Assembly (NCBI GenBank): GCA_029978085.1
Contig: JAPOJV010000015.1
Coordinates: forward strand, 1 to 36,951
Reading direction: 5' to 3'
DNA from: a bacterium
Lineage (GTDB): Bacteria > Planctomycetota > Planctomycetia > Pirellulales > UBA1268
DNA: 36,951 nucleotides
A model generated the notes under the pieces. It was not told the DNA's origin. It ran no database searches and saw only the letters and a program-made list of their open reading frames with translations. Below, one piece after another: positions 1-7,473 of the stretch. The translations under genes were made by a program, and so were the position numbers. Numbering within the stretch: the first letter of the stretch is position 1; every line of letters starts with the position of its first letter.

Positions 1-3000
1 CCGAAGTCGAGCGTCTCGTCGGCTGCGGCCACGACGTCGCGATCATGCTCGACCACGACCACCGTGTTGCCGAGGTCGCGGAGCTTGCCGAGGGCTGTGA
101 TCAGGCGATGCGTGTCTCGCGGATGGAGGCCGATCGTGGGCTCGTCGAGCACGTAGAGCACACCCGTGAGGCCGCTGCCCACCTGCGCGGCGAGGCGAAT
201 TCGCTGCAGCTCGCCGCCAGAGAGGCTGCCCGCCGGTCGGGCCATGTCGAGATAGTCGAGGCCCACGTCCACGAGGAATGCCACCCGCGCGTTCAGCTCC
301 CGCAGCAGGTCGCCCGCGATCTTCTTCTCGTCGTCGGCGAGCCGGATTGCGGTCAGCTCCTGCTGCAGGCGACCGAGTGGCATCCGGCACCAGACGTCGA
401 GCGGCTTGCCCCAGAGCGTGACGGCGCTGGCCACGTCGGCGAGCCGGCTCCCGCCGCACTCGCTGCACGGCACCTCGTCCATCACCGCATCGACCTTGCC
501 GCGGAGGGCGACGACGAGGCGGGCCGCCTCCTCGCAGGCGGCTTCGAGGCCTTTGAACTGAAAGGAGAAGCGGGGGCGGGCATCCTCTCGGCTCGCGCCT
601 CGGGCTTCCACAGACGTCGATCCCGCTCGGCTCGCGCCTCGGGCTTCTACGGGCACGTCGATCCACTTGTCGCCGGTGCCTTCGAAGAGCACCCGCTGCT
701 GGATGCCGGAGAGATCGGCGAGCGGCACGTCGAGCGGCAGGCCCGTTGCCTTGCACAGAGCCTCGAGCATCAGCCGTCCCAGCTGTCGGCCCGGCGGACC
801 CTGGAGCGACGGCCAGAGGTCGAGCGCTCCCTCGCCCAGCGAGAGCGAGGCATCGCGGACGAGCGCCGTGCGGTCAATGCCCGTGCGGGTGCCGAGGCCG
901 TCGCAGCTCGGGCACCAGCCGAGCGGACTGTTGAATGAGAACTGCCGCGGCTCGAGCGGCTTGAAGCCGCGGCCGCAGCCCGGGCAGGCGAGCCGGCGGC
1001 TATGCACCTCCAGCGGCCAGTCAGGCTCCTCGGCCCCGTCGATCGCCCGAGCCACGAGCATCGTGCCGCCGCCGGCGTCGAACGCCGCCTCGACGCTCTG
1101 GGCCAGCCGGCTGCGGTCCTTCGGATCGGCCGTCACGCGGTCGATCACGATCTCGATCCGGCTCTTCCGTTTGCGATCGAGCGTGGGCTTCTCGTCGAGC
1201 CGCATCGTCTTTCCGTCGATCCGCACCCGCACATGCCCCGCGGCCTGCAGCGCCGCGAAGAGTGCCTCGGGCGTTTGGCCCACCCGCAGCTCCGTGGGCG
1301 CGAGCAGGAGCAGCCGTGCCTCGGGCCCATGCTCCAACAGCCGCTCCACCGTCTGGTCGACGCTCTGCGCCCCAACGGGCACGCCGCAGTCGGGGCAGTG
1401 CATCCGGCCGAGCCGCGCTGCGAGCACACGGAAGTGGTCATACATCTCCGTGAGCGTGCCGACGGTCGATCGGGGCGTGCTCCCGGTGCTCCGCTGCTCG
1501 ATCGCCACCGCGGGCGAGAGCCCCTCGATCTTTTCGAACAGTGGCTTCGGCACCTGCCCCACGAACTGCCGGGCATACGGCGACAGGCTCTCCACATACC
1601 GCCGCTGCCCCTCGGCATAGAGCGTGTCGAAGGCGAGCGACGTCTTGCCGCTGCCGCTCGGCCCGCAGCAGACGGTCATCGCGCCGCGGGGGATGTCGGC
1701 ATCGACCTGCTTGAGGTTGTGCAGGGCCGCGCCGCGGATCGTGATCGCCGCCGGGCCGGGATCGATGGACTTTTTCGTGACTGTGTCGAGCATCGCGGCC
1801 ACCGCGGCCGCCGGATCGGCCACCCCCTTGCGACGGACCGCCGGCTTGCGGGCCGGCTTTCCTGCTGCCGCCTTCGCGGCCTGCTTCGCCGCGGCCAGCA
1901 TCGGCGCAAGGGCCTTGCCCGTGTGCGAGCCCTTCGTCTTTGCGATCTGCTCAGGTGGGCCCGCGGCGATGATCCGGCCACCACCGGCACCCCCTTCCGG
2001 CCCGAGGTCGATCACCCAGTCGGCCCGCTTCACGACGTCGAGATTGTGCTCGACGACGAGCACCGTGTTGCCAGCCTCCACCAGCCGTTCGAGCACCGTG
2101 AGCAGCTGCCGCACGTCGGCCATGTGCAGGCCCGTCGTCGGCTCGTCGAGGATGTAGAGCGTCTTGCCGGTGGAACGCTTGGCGAGTTCGCGAGACAGCT
2201 TCACCCGCTGGGCCTCGCCGCCTGAGAGCGTGGGTGACGACTGGCCGAGGTGCAGGTAGTCGAGGCCGACGTCGCAGAGCGTCTCCAGCTTCCGCGAGAT
2301 GTCGGGGGCATCGGCGAACAGTTCCCGCGCCTCGCCCACCTCCATGTTCAAGAGTTCCGCGACGTTCTTGCCCTTCCAGCGGACCTCCAGCGTGTCTTTC
2401 GCGAACCGGGCCCCGCCGCAGACCTCACAGGTCACCCACACGTCCGCCAAAAAATCCATGTCGAGCCGCACCGAGCCGTTGCCTTCGCAGGCCTCGCACC
2501 GGCCACCGGCCACGTTGAAGCTGAACCGGCCCGCCTTCCAGCCCCGCTTCTTTGAGTCGGGGAGCATCGTGAACAGACTGCGGATGTCGTCCCACACCTT
2601 CACGTAGGTGGCCGGATTGCTCCGCGGCGTGCGGCCGATCGGCGACTGGTCGATCACGATCACCTTGTCGAGTGCGTCGGCCCCGTGGATCGAATCGAAC
2701 TCACCGGGAGTCGCTGCCTCGCTCCCCAACAGCCGCCGCAGTTCGGGCTCCAGCACGTCGCCCACGAGCGAGCTCTTGCCGCTCCCCGACACGCCCGTCA
2801 CGCAGACGAGCAGCCCGAGCGGGATCTCGACGTCCACGCCCTTGAGATTGTTGTGGCGGACGCCCTTGAGCACGAGCTTTTTACCATTCGGCTTGCGCCG
2901 ATTGTCTGGCACGTGGATCGCATCGCGGCCGGCGAGGAATGCGCCCGTGATGCTGCGGTCGCTCGCCGCCACGTCGGCCGGCGTGCCCGCGGCCACCACC

Positions 3001-4760
3001 TCGCCGCCGCGCTTGCCCGGCCCGGGCCCGAAGTCCACCACCCAGTCGGCGGCTCGGATCGTGTCTTCGTCGTGCTCCACCACGACGACCGTGTTGCCCT
3101 TGTCGCGGAGGGCCTCGAGCGCCCCCAGAAGCCTCACGTTGTCTCGCGGATGCAGACCGATCGACGGCTCATCGAGCACGTAGAGCACACCCGAAAGGCC
3201 GGAGCCGATCTGGGCCGCCAGCCGGATCCGCTGGCTCTCGCCGCCCGAGAGCGTGGGCGCCTTGCGGTCGAGCGCGAGGTAGCCAAGGCCCACCTGGTCG
3301 AGAAATGCGAGCCGGCCGTTGATCTCCTTCATGAGCTCGACCGCGATCACCCGCTGGGTGTCGTCGAGCACGAGGTCGGCGAGAAACTCCCGCGCATCGG
3401 CGATCGGCAAGGCACAGAGCGCGTCGAGTGACAGCTCGGCCTTACGGCGGGCCGACGTGATCCGCACGGCGCGGGCCTGCGGCGAGAGCCGCGCGCCGTG
3501 GCACACATGGCAGGGCGTGATGCTCATCAGCTTCTCGAGCATCCGGCGGATGATGCCGCTCTTGGCGTTTCGCCAGCGATTGGCGAGCAACGCACAGATG
3601 CCCTCGAACTTCGTCTTCGCGCCCCGCTCCGCCCGGCCGCGCTTCCAGGAAAGCGAGATCTCCTCCAGGCCGGTGCCCGAGAGCCAGATCTTCTTCTGAG
3701 CGGCGGTGAGATCCTTCCAGGGCGTGTCGAGGAGCGTGCCGGGGGGGAGTTTCTTCTTGGCCTCGGCATGGGCCGCCACGCCGTTGAACAGCCGCCGCAT
3801 CCACCGCGGCATGTCGCGGTAGCTGCCGAGCACGCCGATCGCCCCCTTGCGGAGCGTCTTGTCGGGATCGGTGACGAGCTTGGCGGGGTCGATGCCGTAG
3901 ATGTCGCCGAGGCCGTCGCAGGCGGGGCAGGCCCCGAGCGGACTATTGAAGCTGAACAACTGCGGTTCGGGCGTCGAGTAGCTCACGCCGCAGGCGACGC
4001 AGGCATAGCGGCTGGAGAGCACGAGGTCGGAGCCATCCCCTTCCTCCGCCGCGACGATCACCTGGCCGCCGCCGGTGCGGAGTGCCAGTTCCACGGCCTC
4101 GGCCAGCCGGCTCCGCGTGGCGTCGGACGGGATCAGCCGGTCCACCACGACGTCGATCGTGTGCTTGAGCTGCTTCTCGAGCGCCGGCGGATCCTCGACG
4201 CGGCACACCGTGCCATCGACCCGCGCCCGCGTGAAGCCCTGCCGCACGAGATCGGTGAACAGATCCTTGTGCTCCCCCTTCGCATCTCGCACGAGCGGCG
4301 CGAGCACCATCACCCGCTCGCCCCCGCGAGCCGCGAGGATCCGCTCCACGATCTGATCCCGTGGCTGGGCCTCGAGCACCGCGTCGCACTCGGGGCAGTG
4401 GGCCGTGCCCACCCGGGCGTAGAGCACTCGGAGAAAGTCGTGGATCTCCGTCATCGTCGCCACGGTGGACCGCGGGTTCGTGCCGGCCGACTTCTGGGCG
4501 ATCGAGATCGAGGGGGAGAGGCCCGTCACGGCATCGACGTCGGGCCGGGGCAGTTGGCCAAGGAACTGCCGCGCGAACGTGGAGAGACTCTCGACGTAGC
4601 GGCGCTGGCCCTCGGCGTAGAGCGTGTCGAAGGCGAGACTGGATTTTCCGGAGCCGCTCACGCCCGACAGGCAGACGAGCCGGCCCCGCGGCAGGCCCAC
4701 GGTGACGTCGCGGAGATTGTGCTCCCGCGCTCCGCGGACGACGATCGGGGGGACGTGCAT
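1..4760 (-). CDS. uvrA: Excinuclease ABC subunit UvrA, tandem double-length form (C-terminal end lies beyond window start)
   Basis: Minus-strand translation from ATG at 4760: MHVPPIVVRGAREHNLRDVTVGLPRGRLVCLSGVSGSGKSSLAFDTLYAEGQRRYVESLSTFARQFLGQL...; LSGGESQRIRLAAQIGSGLSGVLYVLDEPSIGLHPRD near 3.2 kb; VTGVSGSGKSSLVGDVL near 2.8 kb; CEACEGNGSVRLDMDFLADVWVTCEVC zinc-finger region; LSGGEAQRVKLSRELAKRSTGKTLYILDEPTTGLH near 2.2 kb; then a second UvrA start GAMTVCCGPSGSGKTSLAFDTLYAEGQRRYVESLSPYARQFVGQ near 1.65 kb and LSGGELQRIRLAAQVGSGLTGVLYVLDEPTIGLHPRD near 0.2 kb. Not in ORF track, probably because it is open at the edge. Confidence 0.95.
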   Translation of the reverse strand, partial: MHVPPIVVRGAREHNLRDVTVGLPRGRLVCLSGVSGSGKSSLAFDTLYAEGQRRYVESLSTFARQFLGQLPRPDVDAVTGLSPSISIAQKSAGTNPRSTVATMTEIHDFLRVLYARVGTAHCPECDAVLEAQPRDQIVERILAARGGERVMVLAPLVRDAKGEHKDLFTDLVRQGFTRARVDGTVCRVEDPPALEKQLKHTIDVVVDRLIPSDATRSRLAEAVELALRTGGGQVIVAAEEGDGSDLVLSSRYACVACGVSYSTPEPQLFSFNSPLGACPACDGLGDIYGIDPAKLVTDPDKTLRKGAIGVLGSYRDMPRWMRRLFNGVAAHAEAKKKLPPGTLLDTPWKDLTAAQKKIWLSGTGLEEISLSWKRGRAERGAKTKFEGICALLANRWRNAKSGIIRRMLEKLMSITPCHVCHGARLSPQARAVRITSARRKAELSLDALCALPIADAREFLADLVLDDTQRVIAVELMKEINGRLAFLDQVGLGYLALDRKAPTLSGGESQRIRLAAQIGSGLSGVLYVLDEPSIGLHPRDNVRLLGALEALRDKGNTVVVVEHDEDTIRAADWVVDFGPGPGKRGGEVVAAGTPADVAASDRSITGAFLAGRDAIHVPDNRRKPNGKKLVLKGVRHNNLKGVDVEIPLGLLVCVTGVSGSGKSSLVGDVLEPELRRLLGSEAATPGEFDSIHGADALDKVIVIDQSPIGRTPRSNPATYVKVWDDIRSLFTMLPDSKKRGWKAGRFSFNVAGGRCEACEGNGSVRLDMDFLADVWVTCEVCGGARFAKDTLEVRWKGKNVAELLNMEVGEARELFADAPDISRKLETLCDVGLDYLHLGQSSPTLSGGEAQRVKLSRELAKRSTGKTLYILDEPTTGLHMADVRQLLTVLERLVEAGNTVLVVEHNLDVVKRADWVIDLGPEGGAGGGRIIAAGPPEQIAKTKGSHTGKALAPMLAAAKQAAKAAAGKPARKPAVRRKGVADPAAAVAAMLDTVTKKSIDPGPAAITIRGAALHNLKQVDADIPRGAMTVCCGPSGSGKTSLAFDTLYAEGQRRYVESLSPYARQFVGQVPKPLFEKIEGLSPAVAIEQRSTGSTPRSTVGTLTEMYDHFRVLAARLGRMHCPDCGVPVGAQSVDQTVERLLEHGPEARLLLLAPTELRVGQTPEALFAALQAAGHVRVRIDGKTMRLDEKPTLDRKRKSRIEIVIDRVTADPKDRSRLAQSVEAAFDAGGGTMLVARAIDGAEEPDWPLEVHSRRLACPGCGRGFKPLEPRQFSFNSPLGWCPSCDGLGTRTGIDRTALVRDASLSLGEGALDLWPSLQGPPGRQLGRLMLEALCKATGLPLDVPLADLSGIQQRVLFEGTGDKWIDVPVEARGASRAGSTSVEARGASREDARPRFSFQFKGLEAACEEAARLVVALRGKVDAVMDEVPCSECGGSRLADVASAVTLWGKPLDVWCRMPLGRLQQELTAIRLADDEKKIAGDLLRELNARVAFLVDVGLDYLDMARPAGSLSGGELQRIRLAAQVGSGLTGVLYVLDEPTIGLHPRDTHRLITALGKLRDLGNTVVVVEHDRDVVAAADETLDF

Positions 4761-4813
4761 GCCCGCATTGTAGACGTGTTCTGGACAGTCGCCCGCGGGT
4801 GCCGTACCATCGG

Positions 4814-4829
4814 GTTTCCCGCGGGAAAC
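4814..4829. promoter_or_regulatory. 16-bp perfect palindrome GTTTCCCGCGGGAAAC between divergent uvrA and tRNA-Ala; candidate operator
   Basis: Perfect inverted repeat in a short divergent intergenic region; function inferred only. Confidence 0.35.
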
Positions 4830-4852
4830 GGGCCTCGGCCCGCTCCCCGAAC

Positions 4853-4925
4853 GGGGCGGTAGCTCAACTGGGAGAGCGCGGCGTTCGCAATGCCGAGGTT
4901 GGGAGTTCGATCCTCCTCCGCTCCA
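4853..4925 (+). tRNA. tRNA-Ala(CGC)
   Basis: Cloverleaf: acceptor GGGGCGG/CCGCTCC, D-arm TAGCTCAACTGGGAGAGC, anticodon loop TTCGCAA (CGC), T-loop TTCGATC, discriminator A; CCA not encoded. Confidence 0.93.
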
Positions 4926-4930
4926 CTGTA

Positions 4931-4963
4931 CGGCTGCACGGCCATCCATGGCCCGTGCAGCCG
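4931..4963 (+). terminator. Strong GC hairpin downstream of tRNA-Ala, possible terminator/processing structure
   Basis: CGGCTGCACGGCCAT..ATGGCCCGTGCAGCCG stem; no clear U-tract. Confidence 0.4.
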
Positions 4964-4986
4964 TGAAGTTTCCCGGCCGCGGTGAA

Positions 4987-5043
4987 GTAGCCCGGTCACG
5001 CCGTGACCGGCACGGCATGCATGTCACGGCGTGACATGCCTAC
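4987..5043. repeat. REP/BIME-like element, family 1, copy A
   Basis: GTAGCCCGGTCACGCCGTGACCGG..CATGTCACGGCGTGACATGCCTAC. Confidence 0.85.
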
Positions 5044-5090
5044 CCGGAGAGCCGGGGGCAATCTCAACCGCTGTCGGGAGGCCGTGAGTC

Positions 5091-5714
5091 ATGGCCGATT
5101 CTGCGGTGATGGCGAGTCGGGCCAACGATCCTTCCGCCGCGCTCATGCTGCGGGTGCGGGATGGCGATGCCGAGGCGTTCGCCGAACTCGTGTCGCTCTG
5201 GCAAGACCGGCTCGTCACGCTCTTTTTGCACCACACCGGTGACCACTCCACCGCGGAGGATCTGGCGCAGGAAGTGTTTCTGCGGGTGTATCGCGCCCGG
5301 GCGAACTACCAGCCGACGGCGAAGTTCACCACCTGGGTGCATACGATCGCGAATAACGTTGCCGCCGATCTCCGCGACCGGGCGTATCGCCGGCGTGAAC
5401 GGGGCGTGCCGGCGAGTGTGTCGGCGTCATCGAGCCAGATCGGCCTCGATCAGCTCGCCGTCGATGCGAGTGGCCTGGTGCCTGCGCGACAGGCCGATCG
5501 CCACGAACTGCAGGGCGTGGTGCAGCAGGCGATCGCCGCGCTCAACGAGCGGCAGCGGATGGCCGTGCTGCTCGCCAAATTCGAGCAGTGCTCCTACGAG
5601 GAGATCGCCGCCGCGATGCAGCTCACCGTGCCGGCCGTGAAGTCGCTCTTGTTTCGGGCCCGTGATCAGCTCCGGACAGCGCTCGCGTCGTATCTCGATG
5701 AGGAGGCGACATGA
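5091..5714 (+). CDS. ECF-type RNA polymerase sigma factor
   Basis: Region 2: DAEAFAELVSLWQDRLVTLFLHHTGDHSTAEDLAQEVFLRVYRARANYQPTAKFTTWVHTIANNVAADLRD; region 4: LNERQRMAVLLAKFEQCSYEEIAAAMQLTVPAVKSLLFRAR. Confidence 0.93.
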   Translation: MADSAVMASRANDPSAALMLRVRDGDAEAFAELVSLWQDRLVTLFLHHTGDHSTAEDLAQEVFLRVYRARANYQPTAKFTTWVHTIANNVAADLRDRAYRRRERGVPASVSASSSQIGLDQLAVDASGLVPARQADRHELQGVVQQAIAALNERQRMAVLLAKFEQCSYEEIAAAMQLTVPAVKSLLFRARDQLRTALASYLDEEAT

Positions 5715-6607
5715 GCACTCGCCCGAATCAGTCGCATGACGATGCTGCCGCCCCGGCCGACGCGCTCGGGGGCGTGTGGGAACTGCTCGACGAGCTGCCC
5801 CCGACGACCGCCTCGCGGACGCTCGCGGCGACGACGGTGGAGCTGGTAGCGGCCGGCACCGCGGCGGGATCGCGGGATGGCTGGCGCAGCTGGGTCGAGC
5901 GGTGGTTCACGAGCTGGCGCGGTCCGGCGCTGATCGTGGGTGTCGCTCTCGTGGCAGGGATCGTGGCAGGTCGGCTCATGCAGTCCGGTCTCGACGGCCG
6001 GCTGCTCGACGACCTGCCGCTCGTGCAGCATCTCGACCTCCTGCGCGAGGCCGGATCGGAGAAGTTTCTGGAGTCGGTCGCGGCGCGTGACCCGGGCGTG
6101 CCACCGCGATTGGTGATCCGGGCCGGTCCCGAAGCCGCAGCGCGGGCTGCCGCCACCTGGCGGACCGAGCTCGACTCACTGGCAGTGGCGCTGTCACACG
6201 ACCGTGATCCGCCTGCCGAGCGGCTGCAGGCCCGCCGCGATCAGCTCGCCGCCCTGTCCCTCGAAGACAAGGTCGAACTCGAGCGGGCGGCCCGCGACTT
6301 CGGCCGTCTCTCACCCAACCAGCGGCAGGCCGTCGCGGCCGTCGCGCGGGCACTCGTCGATCCCACGCGGCCGCAGCTTCGCGAGGCGGCGGTCGTGTGG
6401 CACCAGTGGCTCGCGGCGGTGCGGCCGGAGGACCGTGCGGAGATCATCGGCGCCGGCACCGACAAGCGACTCGAATGGATCGACTGGTATGCCCGACGGC
6501 CCGAGGGATTCGGACGGCCGGGGATGGGCCCGCGACCGGGCCCACCCGATCGCGATCCCCGCGGTGCGTGGCAACGGAGGCCGCCCGGTAGCCCGGTCAC
6601 GCCGTGA
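5711..6607 (+). CDS. Single-TM protein translationally coupled to ECF sigma factor (candidate anti-sigma-like)
   Basis: ATGA overlap with sigma gene stop; one TM helix (GPALIVGVALVAGIVAGRLM); C-terminus GSPVTP* encoded by repeat copy B. Confidence 0.75.
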   Translation: MSTRPNQSHDDAAAPADALGGVWELLDELPPTTASRTLAATTVELVAAGTAAGSRDGWRSWVERWFTSWRGPALIVGVALVAGIVAGRLMQSGLDGRLLDDLPLVQHLDLLREAGSEKFLESVAARDPGVPPRLVIRAGPEAAARAAATWRTELDSLAVALSHDRDPPAERLQARRDQLAALSLEDKVELERAARDFGRLSPNQRQAVAAVARALVDPTRPQLREAAVVWHQWLAAVRPEDRAEIIGAGTDKRLEWIDWYARRPEGFGRPGMGPRPGPPDRDPRGAWQRRPPGSPVTP

Positions 6608-6639
6608 CCGGAATGCATGTCACGGCGTGACATGACTAC
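6588..6639. repeat. REP/BIME-like element, family 1, copy B, containing stop codons of both convergent genes
   Basis: GTAGCCCGGTCACGCCGTGACCGGAATGCATGTCACGGCGTGACATGACTAC. Confidence 0.88.
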
Positions 6640-7457
6640 GTGACCGGATCCCGCAGAAATTCCAGCACGGCGGCGTTGAACACGCCCGGCGCTTCCAGCG
6701 GCGTCATGTGGCCGGCCCGCGGGACGACGAGCAGCCGCGCATCGGGGATCACCTGCTGGGCCTCCTCCATGCAGGCCGGCGGCGTCAGTTCGTCTTCCGC
6801 GCCCACGACGAGCAGCGACGGCACCCGGAGCCTGCGCATCGCGTCCGTCATGTCGGGTCGCGCCCCGAGTGCGGCCAGCGCTGCCTGGATCGTCGCCACT
6901 GGCTGCGACACGATCATCCGCCGCAGGTCGGCCTCGATCGCACCCCGCCCTGCAGCGGCCTGCGCCTCAGGTGACGCGGCCAACAGCCGCGGGATCATCG
7001 CGTCGGCGACGAGGCCCTGGCCAAGCCGTCCCACCTTCGCCGCCAGATCGACCCGCCCCGTGCGGACCTCCGGCGTGTCGGCCTCGAGTCGTGTATCGAC
7101 GAGGATCAACGCAGCGACGCGGTCGGGATGTCGTGCCGCGACGTGCTGGGCGACGTAGCCCCCCATTGAGAGCCCGCAGACGACGGCGGGACCGGCCACG
7201 TGCAACGCGTCGAGCAGGGCGACCGCGTCGTCTGCGAGCTGCTCGATGCTCTCCGGGCCCGGCCCGCTGCTGCCGCCGAACCCACGCTGGTCGGGCACGA
7301 TCAGCCGCAGCTGCTCCGCGAGCGGCTCCTGCCGCGCCCACATGCCGTGGTCGAGCGGAAAGCCGTGGAGCAGCAGCAGCGGGAGACCGCTGCCGGCCGT
7401 GTGCACCGCGAGGCGGGTGTCGCGAACGGCAACGTGATGGGTGGCGGGAAAGGTCAT
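6636..7457 (-). CDS. Alpha/beta fold hydrolase
   Basis: MTFPATHHVAVRDTRLAVHTAGSGLPLLLLHGFPLDHGMWARQ...DQRGFGGSS...VVCGLSMGGYVAQHVAARHPDRV...GAEDELTPP...PRAGHMTPLEAP; nucleophile elbow GLSMGG. The 531-aa ORF extends upstream into another gene's antisense frame. Confidence 0.9.
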   Translation of the reverse strand: MTFPATHHVAVRDTRLAVHTAGSGLPLLLLHGFPLDHGMWARQEPLAEQLRLIVPDQRGFGGSSGPGPESIEQLADDAVALLDALHVAGPAVVCGLSMGGYVAQHVAARHPDRVAALILVDTRLEADTPEVRTGRVDLAAKVGRLGQGLVADAMIPRLLAASPEAQAAAGRGAIEADLRRMIVSQPVATIQAALAALGARPDMTDAMRRLRVPSLLVVGAEDELTPPACMEEAQQVIPDARLLVVPRAGHMTPLEAPGVFNAAVLEFLRDPVT

Positions 7458-7473
7458 GGCTGGCGGCGCGGGT

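Noticed and set aside
45-4862. Plus-strand ORFs of 297, 317, 407, 454 aa over 45-4862
   Set aside because: Antisense shadows of the minus-strand uvrA reading frame, which is strongly supported by Walker, signature and zinc-finger motifs.
5003-5242. Short ORFs starting MSRRDM / ending VTP or GVTGLP near the repeats
   Set aside because: Produced by translation of the palindromic repeat itself (ATGTCACGGCGTGACATG reads MSRRDM); no evidence of real genes.
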